A stretch of 8,351 nt of DNA from Bacteroidota bacterium (GTDB lineage: Bacteria; Bacteroidota; Bacteroidia; Chitinophagales; Chitinophagaceae): contig JAEWJV010000204.1 of the NCBI GenBank assembly GCA_023386395.1, positions 1 through 8,351 on the forward strand. Direction: 5' to 3'. The translations under genes and the position numbers were made by a program. Below the pieces are notes generated by a model that was not told where the DNA came from, did no database searches, and worked only from the letters and a program-made list of their open reading frames with translations. This document shows, piece after piece, positions 1 to 7,427 of the stretch; the first letter of the stretch is position 1, and each line of letters begins with the position of its first letter.

Positions 1-1593
1 GAATCTAAATACCAGGCGCTTTCTGCGGGCAGGACCGGTTTTCTTACCAACGATATCTTTGATGTAAATGCAGGAGATCCGCTTACTTCTACTAACGGCG
101 GCGGCACTTATCCCTGGTCAATGGAATCTTACCTGGGAAGAATAAATTATAATTATGATAATCGCTATTTGTTAACAGCCACTTACAGGAGAGATGGATC
201 ACCAAACTTTGGCGTTGATAAAAGATGGGGCAGCTTCCCTTCTGTATCAGTAGCATGGAGGCTTAGCCAGGAAAAATTCTTTGATGTTCCCTGGATGAGT
301 GAAGTTAAATTAAGATATGAAACAGGTTTAACCGGCAACCAGGGCAGCAACAGTTCCGGTGTTTACGCCGCAATGGCTACCGGCGCCACACAATGGGGAA
401 CCGGGTTTTTACCCTCAACCTTTACCAATCCTGAACTTCAATGGGAAGAAACCAATACCAACAACATTGGCCTCAATTTAGGATTCGTAAAAAACAGGAT
501 CACCATTGATGCGAACTACTATATCCGCGATGTGAGCAATATGCTAATGCCTGCCAGCCTGCCCTGGTATATGGGTACCAATAATAGTCCTGGTTCTGTT
601 GGTGCACCGCAGGTTAATGCCGGCTCATTAAAAACCAAAGGCTGGGATGTAACCATCAACGCAACAATTATTGATAATAAAAACTTTAAATGGAATTCTA
701 ATTTTAATATCTCCCACTATAAGAGTACTATCACTTCCCTTAATTCAGACATGGCTTTCTTTGAAAGATCTTCCTGGTGGATGAACAACTGGACACAACG
801 TTCCGCTATTGGCTATCAGCCCTGGCTTTTCAGAGGGTATATAGCAGATGGCCTCTTTCAATCAGTGGAAGACATTGAAAAAAGCCCGGTTCCTGTTGAT
901 AATTCAGGCAACAGGATACCTGCCGATCAAAGCACAGGCTTATGGGTAGGCGATGTAAAATATAAAGACATCAATGGCGATGGTATAATAACGGTAGATG
1001 ATATGACCAATATTGGAAACCCCTGGCCAAAACTTACAGGGGGTTTTACAAATACTTTTAATTATAAAGGTTTTGAATTAAGTATTTTGATAATCGGAAC
1101 TTACGGAAATGATGTTTACAATTATATAGCACAGGATGCAAGCAACCCCAATAACATAAACCTGAGCCGGAATTTGTTAACCGGTGTAATGGATTATGCC
1201 AGGTTAATTGATGATGGTGCAGGAAAAGTTACAATATCCAACCCGGCAACAGTTATTCCAAGGATAACAAGCGGCCAGATAGCGTCGGATAACGACTTCA
1301 ATAAAATTTCAACCAGGTTTGTAGAAGACGGTTCTTATCTGCGCTTAAAAAATGTTTCACTGTCATACGATTTCCCCGTAAAATGGTTGGGCTACACAAA
1401 AATGATAAAGGGCCTGCGTGCAACAATAGGTACGCAAAATCTGGTAACGCTTACAAAATACAGCGGCTACGATCCGGAAATAGGCTCTTATATAGGCGCC
1501 GGTTCGGCATCAAACAACCAGGCCATTGGTATAGATTTCGGCCGTTACCCGCTAACCAGGATGTATAACATTGCTGTAAGCGTAAACTTTTAA
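1..1593 (+). CDS. SusC/RagA-family TonB-dependent outer-membrane transporter, C-terminal part (5' truncated by window)
   Basis: The frame is open from base 1 to the TAA at 1591-1593, giving 530 codons. The ATG at 121 is internal, because coding of the same character runs upstream of it. SusC proteins are usually about 1000 residues, so this is roughly the C-terminal half. The plug, the carboxypeptidase-like N-terminal domain and the TonB box lie outside. Family marks seen are a barrel-strand motif (YLGRINYNYDNRYLL) near 130, RRDGSPNFG near 190, the acidic loop DINGDGIITVDD at 967-1002 (common in SusC proteins and resembling a calcium-binding loop), DGSYLRLKNVSLSYDF near 1330, and a C-terminal strand ending in Phe, typical of outer-membrane barrels. 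By family knowledge it forms the outer-membrane channel under the SusD lid and imports oligosaccharides using TonB energy. The SusD gene starts 12 bases after the stop, indicating co-transcription. Its substrate cannot be read from the barrel; mannan is inferred from the GH26 downstream. Confidence 0.96.
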   Translation, partial: ESKYQALSAGRTGFLTNDIFDVNAGDPLTSTNGGGTYPWSMESYLGRINYNYDNRYLLTATYRRDGSPNFGVDKRWGSFPSVSVAWRLSQEKFFDVPWMSEVKLRYETGLTGNQGSNSSGVYAAMATGATQWGTGFLPSTFTNPELQWEETNTNNIGLNLGFVKNRITIDANYYIRDVSNMLMPASLPWYMGTNNSPGSVGAPQVNAGSLKTKGWDVTINATIIDNKNFKWNSNFNISHYKSTITSLNSDMAFFERSSWWMNNWTQRSAIGYQPWLFRGYIADGLFQSVEDIEKSPVPVDNSGNRIPADQSTGLWVGDVKYKDINGDGIITVDDMTNIGNPWPKLTGGFTNTFNYKGFELSILIIGTYGNDVYNYIAQDASNPNNINLSRNLLTGVMDYARLIDDGAGKVTISNPATVIPRITSGQIASDNDFNKISTRFVEDGSYLRLKNVSLSYDFPVKWLGYTKMIKGLRATIGTQNLVTLTKYSGYDPEIGSYIGAGSASNNQAIGIDFGRYPLTRMYNIAVSVNF

Positions 1594-1605
1594 ACTACTG
1601 TCAAT

Positions 1606-3291
1606 ATGAAAAAGATAACATATATAAGCTATTTAGCAGTTCTGTTGCTGGCTGTGGCAGCTTTGCCGGGATGTAAAAAAGATTTCCTGGAAAAACCGCC
1701 CGAAAGTGCAATTGTAGATGTGAATTTTTATCAGAATGATGAACAACTGGCAGCAGCCACATCGCTTTTATACAGCGAAGTGTGGTTCGATTATAACGAT
1801 AAAGCCATGTACAACCTCGGCGATTTCAGGGGAGGATCGGCCTTCTCAGCATGGAACGACAGGGGTAATGTATTATTTAATACTACCGGCGATAATGGTG
1901 AAAACGGCGCTTCATGGAGAGCTTTCTTTAATGTGGTCGCACAGTCCAACCTTGCCATCTATAACATCAATCGCTTTGCCGGTGCAAATGTTACTGAAGG
2001 TGCAAAAAAAGTGGCTATTGCAGAAGCGAGATTTATGCGGGCGTTGGCTTACCGTTTTCTGGTAATGAACTGGGGGCCGGTACCTGTTATTGAAAATAAT
2101 GTCGAGCAATTATTTGACACATCTATTACGAGGAATACTGTTTCAAGTGTATGGCGTTTCATTACCCGCGAAATGCGTGCCGCCGCCGAAGATCTGCCCA
2201 CATCTGTTTCGCAGGAAGGAAGGCTGACAAAATGGTCGGCAGAAGGCATGCTTGCCCGTTTTTATTTAACCAGGGCCGGCGTGGAAGGCGGCAATGGCAC
2301 AAGAAAGCAGGAGTTTTTAGACAGCGCCAAATACTATGCACAGAATGTTATTCAAAACAGTGGAAAAAAGCTCGTGGATAATTATGGAAACCTTTTCAGA
2401 TATCCTTATGACAATAATTCAGAATCCCTGTTTGAACTGCAATGGGTTTTCTCCGGCACATCTGCATGGGGCACGGCCAACAGTATGCCTGAATACCTCG
2501 CTTTCAGTCCAGATATTTCTTTTGGAGGCTGGGGTGGCGATAAAGGCTGCACCTGGTGGTTGCTTAGCCAGTATGACGGCTTCGCTTCCCAGGCGGATGG
2601 TACTTTAAAGGGAAGAACTTTGGACCAGCGCCTGCATGCAACCTTTATGTTACCTGGTTTTACGTATCCTGAAATAACAAGTGTGGGCAGTAAAACAGCC
2701 CTGGTGTTTCCCTTTACCGGTACTGATAATAATTTCCTCTCGGTTAAAAAATATGTAATTGGTTCGCCCTTGGATTTGGCTGGCATAGCGTCTCAGCAGC
2801 ATTATCCCAATGACACTTACATGATGCGTTTGGCCGAATTATACCTGATTTATGCGGAGGCGGTGATAGGCAATAACAGTTCTACCAGCGATCCCACGGC
2901 TGTTGAATACTTTAATGCGGTACATACAAGAGCTGGTTTACCGGCGTATGAGGTTGGCGGGGTCAACGGAAGCGGGCCACTTACATTAGACAAAGTTTAT
3001 TCTGAAAGATTTAAAGAGTTTGCAATGGAAGGCATGGCGTGGTACGATTTCGTAAGCCTGCACTATTGGAACCCTCAAAAAGCATTTGAAATGCTGAATG
3101 CACAGGACAGGGGACTATTTTTTGCAGAGCCTGATCAGATGCCTAACCCAACACAATGGACGTTTACCAAAACATCCTGGTTTACCGAAAGGCAAATTAC
3201 CGCCAATGAGGGTAACTTTTTACTGCCTATACCCAATGCAGAATTAAGCCAGGCCCCTAATCTTAAAAGAGAACCGGTGGACTATCCATAA
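1606..3291 (+). CDS. SusD/RagB-family outer-membrane glycan-binding lipoprotein
   Basis: This 561-residue protein has a lipoprotein signal peptide: Lys-rich start, hydrophobic stretch at residues 8-20, lipobox LPGC with acylated Cys23. The following KKDFLEKPP is a typical mature SusD N-terminus. Conserved SusD blocks are EARFMRALAYRFL (about 140-152) followed by NWGPVP, DTYMMRLAELYLIYAEA (about 403-419, a TPR-type helix), ERFKEFAMEG (467-476), and the C-terminal LLPIPNAEL...APNLKREP (539-558). The length is normal for the family. SusD proteins sit on the outer face of the outer membrane as a hinged lid on SusC and help bind and load oligosaccharides. The start is set by the lipoprotein signal and lies 12 bases after the SusC stop. 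Family assignment is secure. The bound sugar is not directly visible; beta-mannan is inferred from the operon. Confidence 0.97.
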   Translation: MKKITYISYLAVLLLAVAALPGCKKDFLEKPPESAIVDVNFYQNDEQLAAATSLLYSEVWFDYNDKAMYNLGDFRGGSAFSAWNDRGNVLFNTTGDNGENGASWRAFFNVVAQSNLAIYNINRFAGANVTEGAKKVAIAEARFMRALAYRFLVMNWGPVPVIENNVEQLFDTSITRNTVSSVWRFITREMRAAAEDLPTSVSQEGRLTKWSAEGMLARFYLTRAGVEGGNGTRKQEFLDSAKYYAQNVIQNSGKKLVDNYGNLFRYPYDNNSESLFELQWVFSGTSAWGTANSMPEYLAFSPDISFGGWGGDKGCTWWLLSQYDGFASQADGTLKGRTLDQRLHATFMLPGFTYPEITSVGSKTALVFPFTGTDNNFLSVKKYVIGSPLDLAGIASQQHYPNDTYMMRLAELYLIYAEAVIGNNSSTSDPTAVEYFNAVHTRAGLPAYEVGGVNGSGPLTLDKVYSERFKEFAMEGMAWYDFVSLHYWNPQKAFEMLNAQDRGLFFAEPDQMPNPTQWTFTKTSWFTERQITANEGNFLLPIPNAELSQAPNLKREPVDYP

Positions 3292-3334
3292 TTGGTTACA
3301 GCAATAAAATTTTGAAAATAGAAATATTATTCCA

Positions 3335-4480
3335 ATGAAATTTACAAAGAATATATTACCAATACTGCTGATGTTCGTAGCGGCAACATGCATGTTTGCT
3401 TCCTGCAAGAAAGATTCATCTTCAGGCGCCACACCCGTAGTAAATTATATAAGGATCACCAGCCCTGAATCTTCAGATTCTTTGCTTGCAGGTGCAGGGC
3501 AGGGTCAGCTAATTGCAATTGTGGGCGATAATTTGCAGAACGCAAGGGAAGTTTGGTTCAATAATCAACAGGCCAGGTTAACGCCTACCTATATCAGCAA
3601 AACCACTATACTGGCTTCCGTTCCCAGCAATATACCAGATTCCATTACCAATACAATAACCATAATTTTTAAAAATGGTTATAAACTTGAATATCCTTTT
3701 GAGGTTCAAATAAGCAAGCCATATATAGGCAGCATGCTCTGTGAATTTGTAAATGACGGAGATGTTGCAACAATCCTGGGCAACTATTTTTATGAACCGC
3801 TTACGGTTACTTTTAACGGTGGCGCTACTGCCGAGCTTGTATCTGTTGAAGATGACCAGTTACAGTTTAAGGTTCCCGCCGGTGCACAAGCAGGACCTGT
3901 AACCATTACCACCAACTTCGGCGAAACTAAATCTGACTTCTGGTTTAGGGATTCAAGAAATATTTTTATTGGCAGTGATCCTTTCCAAGGTTGGAACAAT
4001 GCGTCACTTGTAGTAACAAACCCGGGACCAAACGACCCACCTAAAATAAACGGCAACTATTTCCGGATAAAAGCACAGGTTAGTAGCTGGAGCTGGAATG
4101 AGCTTGCCGATGGTGATGCCGGTTCTATGCCAAGCTACAGTAAAAACATTCCTGACGATGCCATTCTTCACCCTGAAAAATATTATCTCAAGTTTGAGAT
4201 AAATACCATGAAGCCCTATAACAACAGCATGATAACCATTAATGCCGGAGGGTCGGTAGTGCAGGATACAAAAGGATATAAATGGGCGCCGCCATTTGAC
4301 AGCAAAGGTTTGTGGCAAACAGTGGTTATACCATACGATGAAGTTGTAGCAGGCTATTCTGTGGCGCCGGTTGTAAATCCAAACGGATATTGGGCCATGG
4401 TGTTACTGCAGGGCCCCGGCGACCTGGATGCTGACATGAGTTTTGACAACTTCAGGGTTGTTCCAAAAGTTGACCAATAA
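3335..4480 (+). CDS. IPT/TIG-domain surface glycan-binding lipoprotein (SGBP-like)
   Basis: This 381-residue protein has a lipoprotein signal with lipobox FASC and acylated Cys24, followed by KKDSSSG. Residues about 35-125 form one IPT/TIG-like Ig-fold domain (start VNYIRITSPESS, then IVGDNLQNAREVWFNN). Residues about 127-204 form a second (ISKPYIG, ILGNYFYEPLTVTFNG, LQFKVPAGAQAGPVTI). Residues about 205-381 form a C-terminal domain rich in aromatics (W220, W252, W254, W316, W327, W353) that ends in MSFDNFRVVP, an ending typical of Bacteroidota surface glycan-binding proteins. The layout resembles the SGBP-B type: Ig-like spacers holding a C-terminal glycan-binding domain away from the membrane. 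It lies 43 bases after susD and 27 before the next lipoprotein gene, in the usual position of an SGBP within a PUL. The role is extracellular polysaccharide capture with no catalytic activity. The ligand is inferred to be mannan, and the binding aromatics cannot be named without a structure. Confidence 0.86.
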   Translation: MKFTKNILPILLMFVAATCMFASCKKDSSSGATPVVNYIRITSPESSDSLLAGAGQGQLIAIVGDNLQNAREVWFNNQQARLTPTYISKTTILASVPSNIPDSITNTITIIFKNGYKLEYPFEVQISKPYIGSMLCEFVNDGDVATILGNYFYEPLTVTFNGGATAELVSVEDDQLQFKVPAGAQAGPVTITTNFGETKSDFWFRDSRNIFIGSDPFQGWNNASLVVTNPGPNDPPKINGNYFRIKAQVSSWSWNELADGDAGSMPSYSKNIPDDAILHPEKYYLKFEINTMKPYNNSMITINAGGSVVQDTKGYKWAPPFDSKGLWQTVVIPYDEVVAGYSVAPVVNPNGYWAMVLLQGPGDLDADMSFDNFRVVPKVDQ

Positions 4481-4507
4481 ATATTCAATCAATTCTAACT
4501 ACATAAG

Positions 4508-6067
4508 ATGAAAATAATTTATAACGTGCGCTTGTTGTTACTGGTTGCTGTTATGGCAACTGCGTCTTTTTATGCATGTAAAAAAGATACAGCCGATAAA
4601 ACATCGGGTGAAACCGTATTGCTGAGCTTTGGCCCCACCGGTGCCCAGCCCGGTGATACCATTCGCTTTTACGGCAGCAACCTCGATCAGGTCACCCAAA
4701 TAGACTTTACCAATGCAAGCGTTGCAGGCAGCGATTTTATTTCGCAAACAAACACGGAAATACATGTAATTGTACCCACGGAAACAGAAAAAGGCTACGT
4801 TACTTTAAAAACGCCATCCGGCGACATTACTTCAAAAACACAATTTAATATTGGCGTAGCGGCAGCTGTTTCTTCTATAACAAGTGTAGTGCGGCCGGGT
4901 GAGAATATAACCATTACGGGCGATTATCTTAACTGGGTTACAAGCGTAACATTCAATGATGGAAAAGCAGTTGCCAGTTTTGTAAGCCAAAGTAAAACCG
5001 AGCTGCAGGTAACCGTTCCGGTAGATGCACAAACTGGTACGCTGGTACTGGCTTATGGCGGCACAGATTCCAGCACGGTAGAAACAACCGATACTTTACA
5101 TGTAACCTTACCGGTTGCCACGGCGCTTTCGCCCAATCCCTTAAAACATGCAGATGAATTAACGATTGCCGGAACTGATCTTGACCTTGCAACTAAAGTT
5201 TATTTCTCCGGCGTTGCTGATGCTGTTACGGAATTTATAAGCCAGAGTGCAACCAAACTCGTAGTAAAAGTGCCGGGTGAAACTGTAAATGGGAAGATAA
5301 CACTGGAAGCAGCTTCTGGTGTGCAAACAACCTCATCAACAGATTTAAATATACTGATGCCGGCAATTACAGCAATGACCCCCAATCCTGTTGATCCTGA
5401 ATCAGACCTCACGCTTACAGGAACCAATCTCAACCTGGTTTCTTCCATTCTTTTTCAGAATGCAGATGCAGTGAAAACTTTTGTAAGCCAGGGCGCAACT
5501 AAACTTGTAGTGAAAGTGCCTAAAGGCGTTACTGAAGGAAAAATAACTTTAGGCGTCATCAACTCAACATTAACTGTTCAGTCTCCCGATATTTTGAAGA
5601 TAAGTGGGGCCGTTCCTCCGCCGGTTATTGCATTACCCATTTACCTGGATGCTGTAACAGGCAACTGGACAAGCGCCGGCGGCTGGACTGGCGGTGGTTG
5701 GGGTGGCACAGCAAATTATGGCAATACCAATCCTGTAAGAGAAGGTGACAATTCCGTCAGAATTGACTATGAAGGCGGCTATGGCTCTCCGTTACAACTT
5801 GGCGGCGCCACTATACCTTTAGCGTCTTACACTACTTTTAAAATTTCAATTTACGGAGCGCCTGGCAGTGGCGGCAAAACAGTTAGCATTGCTTTAAACG
5901 GCGCTAATAATAAATTCAACACTACCATTGTTGAAGGCAAATGGACTGATTATTCCATACCGCTTTCTACGCTTACCGGCGATGATGTTTTAAAAGAAAT
6001 ATGGGTACAGGAATTTAGCGGCACGGGCGGCTTTACAATCTATGTTGATGATATTGGCGTGAACTAA
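4508..6067 (+). CDS. Surface lipoprotein with four IPT/TIG-like repeats and a C-terminal carbohydrate-binding-like domain
   Basis: This 519-residue protein has a lipoprotein signal with lipobox FYAC and acylated Cys24, followed by KKDTADK. Phe at -3 is less usual, but the context is clear. Four tandem Ig-like repeats of about 80 residues follow, at about 36-115, 119-200, 202-283 and 285-365. Each has a G-x-(D/N)-L-type strand and a closing block of the form SQ-x-x-T-x-(L/I)-x-V-x-VP: SQTNTEIHVIVP, SQSKTELQVTVP, SQSATKLVVKVP and SQGATKLVVKVP. A Pro-rich linker (PPP at 370-372) leads to a domain at 377-519 with W387, W393 and W398 in a Gly-rich stretch, then KWTDYSIPLSTL, and ends in IYVDDIGVN. 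That is a beta-sandwich, galactose-binding-like pattern. No catalytic motif is seen. I read it as a surface glycan-binding protein with a long stalk. The gene is 27 bases after the first SGBP-like gene and 16 before the GH26 gene. The binding role is inferred; the repeat architecture is seen directly. Confidence 0.84.
   Translation: MKIIYNVRLLLLVAVMATASFYACKKDTADKTSGETVLLSFGPTGAQPGDTIRFYGSNLDQVTQIDFTNASVAGSDFISQTNTEIHVIVPTETEKGYVTLKTPSGDITSKTQFNIGVAAAVSSITSVVRPGENITITGDYLNWVTSVTFNDGKAVASFVSQSKTELQVTVPVDAQTGTLVLAYGGTDSSTVETTDTLHVTLPVATALSPNPLKHADELTIAGTDLDLATKVYFSGVADAVTEFISQSATKLVVKVPGETVNGKITLEAASGVQTTSSTDLNILMPAITAMTPNPVDPESDLTLTGTNLNLVSSILFQNADAVKTFVSQGATKLVVKVPKGVTEGKITLGVINSTLTVQSPDILKISGAVPPPVIALPIYLDAVTGNWTSAGGWTGGGWGGTANYGNTNPVREGDNSVRIDYEGGYGSPLQLGGATIPLASYTTFKISIYGAPGSGGKTVSIALNGANNKFNTTIVEGKWTDYSIPLSTLTGDDVLKEIWVQEFSGTGGFTIYVDDIGVN
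4613..5602 (+). repeat. Four in-frame tandem repeats encoding IPT/TIG-like domains
   Basis: Four units of about 80 codons lie roughly at 4613-4852, 4862-5107, 5111-5356 and 5360-5602. Units 3 and 4 are closest. Bases 5231-5274 and 5477-5520 match at 35 of 44 positions by hand alignment, and both encode ATKLVVKVP. Units 1 and 2 have diverged further and share mainly the SQ..T.....VP pattern. This suggests units 3 and 4 arose by the most recent duplication. Unit boundaries are approximate. Confidence 0.75.
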
Positions 6068-6083
6068 ATCATAAATAAATTCC

Positions 6084-7202
6084 ATGCGCAAAGCAATTTT
6101 AGCAAGTCTTGTTTTAATGATTTTGTTTGAAAGCAATATGCTGGCGCAAACTGCTTTGCCCTGCGATAAAAATGCTACGCCTGAAACCATCAATCTTTAT
6201 AACAACTTAAAAAGAGTGCTGAACAAAGGCATCATGTTGGGCCACCAGGATGACGGTGCTTATGGTGTAGGTTGGAAATACGAAACAGGTAGAAGCGATG
6301 TAAGAGATGTAACCGGCGATTATCCTGCGGTAGTTGGATATGAGTTGGGAAGGCTTGAATTAGACCACGCGATGAATTTAGACGGCGTTCCTTTTGATAA
6401 AATGCGGAACTTTATACAGGACGCTTACAAACATGGGAGCGTTATAACCATAAGCTGGCATTTGAACAACCCGTTAACCGGCAAAACCGCGTGGGACCCG
6501 GAACCGGGGACGGTCGCTTCTGCTTTACCGGGTGGTTCTGCAAACGACTTATATAATTCATGGTTAGATAAAGTGGCTGCATTTTTAAAAAGTTTAAAAG
6601 GCGATAAAGGTGAATATATCCCCATCATTTTCCGCCCGTTTCATGAATTGAATGGAAGCTGGTTTTGGTGGGGCGGAAAGAACTGTACACCGGATGAAAT
6701 AAAGCAGCTTTATCAATACACAGAAAAATATTTGCGGGATGAAAAAGGCCTGCATCATTTACTGTATGCTTTTAATACGGATAAGTTTTATTCGGCAGGC
6801 GAATTCCTCGAACGCTACCCAGGCGATGATTTTGTGGATGTGATTGGGTTTGATATTTACCAGCGTGGCAGCAATGCTGAATTTATGAAAGATGCCGGCA
6901 ATATGTTTTCAATGCTCGACAGTTTGGCCGCCGCGCATCATAAAATTCCTGCGCTTACGGAGTTTGGTTATGGTGGCCTGCCTGATGCAACATGGTTTAC
7001 ATCAACATTATTGCCGGTTTTAAAAAAACACAAGGTTTCCTATGCGCTTGCATGGCGCAATGCTGGCGCAAAGCATGATGGCAGCACAGAATTTTATCTG
7101 CCTTACAAAGGCCATGCATCAGCAGAAGATTTTGTGAAGTTTTGCAACGATGAGAAAATATGGCTGCGGCGCGATGCAGCGAGGGAAAAATTATATAAAT
7201 AG
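6084..7202 (+). CDS. Glycoside hydrolase family 26, probable beta-mannanase or mannobiohydrolase
   Basis: This 372-residue protein has a signal peptide (residues 1-21, RK then hydrophobic, probable cleavage MLA/Q) and no lipobox Cys, so it is probably periplasmic or released. One GH26 (beta/alpha)8 catalytic domain fills the rest. Motifs are GHQDDGAYGVGW (53-64), typical of Bacteroidota GH26 mannanases; SWHLNNP (124-130); RPFHELNGSWFWWG (184-197), where E188 is the expected acid/base; IGFDIYQ (254-260); and PALTEFGYGG (289-298), where E293 is the expected nucleophile. Both catalytic glutamates are present, so it should be active. GH26 retaining enzymes mostly cleave beta-1,4-mannan; a few act on other glucans or xylans. 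Endo versus mannobiose-releasing action cannot be told from sequence alone. No carbohydrate-binding module is attached. It follows the second SGBP-like gene by 16 bases and appears to be the last gene of that operon. The symporter gene starts 310 bases further on. Confidence 0.94.
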   Translation: MRKAILASLVLMILFESNMLAQTALPCDKNATPETINLYNNLKRVLNKGIMLGHQDDGAYGVGWKYETGRSDVRDVTGDYPAVVGYELGRLELDHAMNLDGVPFDKMRNFIQDAYKHGSVITISWHLNNPLTGKTAWDPEPGTVASALPGGSANDLYNSWLDKVAAFLKSLKGDKGEYIPIIFRPFHELNGSWFWWGGKNCTPDEIKQLYQYTEKYLRDEKGLHHLLYAFNTDKFYSAGEFLERYPGDDFVDVIGFDIYQRGSNAEFMKDAGNMFSMLDSLAAAHHKIPALTEFGYGGLPDATWFTSTLLPVLKKHKVSYALAWRNAGAKHDGSTEFYLPYKGHASAEDFVKFCNDEKIWLRRDAAREKLYK

Positions 7203-7211
7203 TAAATGATT

Positions 7212-7246
7212 TTTTGCCCTTTCAGGTGAATGCATTTTGGGCAAAA
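7212..7246. repeat. Perfect 8-bp inverted repeat after the GH26 gene
   Basis: TTTTGCCC (7212-7219) is complementary to GGGCAAAA (7239-7246), separated by 19 bases. The spacer contains TTCAGGTGAA (7221-7230), itself a 4-bp stem, and the palindrome AATGCATT (7229-7236). It lies 9 bases after the GH26 stop codon. No T-run follows, so it is not a classical terminator. It could protect the 3' end of the mRNA or be a protein-binding site. Confidence 0.5.
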
Positions 7247-7267
7247 TGTTCTAAATAAAACAAGCAG

Positions 7268-7300
7268 AAAAAAAGCCTGCAGTTTCTACTCCGGGCTTTT
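7268..7300. terminator. Terminator-like hairpin downstream of the GH26 gene
   Basis: AAAAGCCTG (7271-7279) pairs with CGGGCTTTT (7292-7300) through nine pairs, one of them G-T, around a 12-base loop. On the + strand the T-run is only four bases and is followed by six A. On the - strand the hairpin is followed by seven T (from A 7268-7274). The structure is therefore a better terminator for leftward transcription, yet no leftward gene is seen to the right. It may act weakly for the PUL operon or in both directions. Confidence 0.45.
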
Positions 7301-7427
7301 AAAAAACTGTTTGAATGTATGAGCAGGAACCGCAGTTGCCATGAAAATATGCAGATGAAGTGTTGCGACGCAAGAAACGATGCCACCTGTTCATTAGCTG
7401 GTAACATAAATATTCAAACAATCTTTT
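7301..7427. repeat. Nested inverted-repeat element, about 127 bases, of unknown nature
   Basis: The outer arms 7301-7320 and 7408-7427 pair at 17 of 20 positions (counting one G-T), with a perfect core TGTTTGAAT (7308-7316) facing ATTCAAACA (7412-7420). Directly inside, GAGCAGG (7321-7327) pairs with CCTGTTC (7386-7392) over seven positions, one of them G-T. Near the centre is the palindrome TTGCG-A-CGCAA (7363-7373). The nested order suggests a fold in RNA or single-stranded DNA rather than chance. It could be a dispersed short repeat, a small MITE-like element, or a structured leader of the symporter mRNA. The pairing is seen; the function is unknown. Confidence 0.5.

Noticed and set aside
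967..1002. Calcium-binding-like loop DINGDGIITVDD in SusC as a novel feature
   Set aside because: Loops of this form are common across SusC-family transporters, so it supports the family call but is not unusual.
121..1593. SusC as a complete gene starting at ATG 121
   Set aside because: The same frame is open to base 1 with barrel-like coding upstream, and 490 residues is about half a normal SusC. The ATG is internal.
2406..2786. 126-codon - strand ORF
   Set aside because: It lies wholly within the well-supported SusD coding sequence and has no protein-family features.
3292..3334. Possible internal promoter or terminator between susD and the first SGBP-like gene
   Set aside because: The 43 bases contain no stable hairpin and no TTTG/TAnnTTTG pair, so simple read-through is the better reading.
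4004..4318. 104-codon - strand ORF
   Set aside because: It is antisense to the first SGBP-like gene, whose domain order and lipoprotein signal are clear.
7222..7407. 61-codon - strand ORF in the same gap
   Set aside because: It runs through both the terminator-like hairpin and the inverted-repeat element, its composition is dominated by A/T runs, and no family resemblance is seen.
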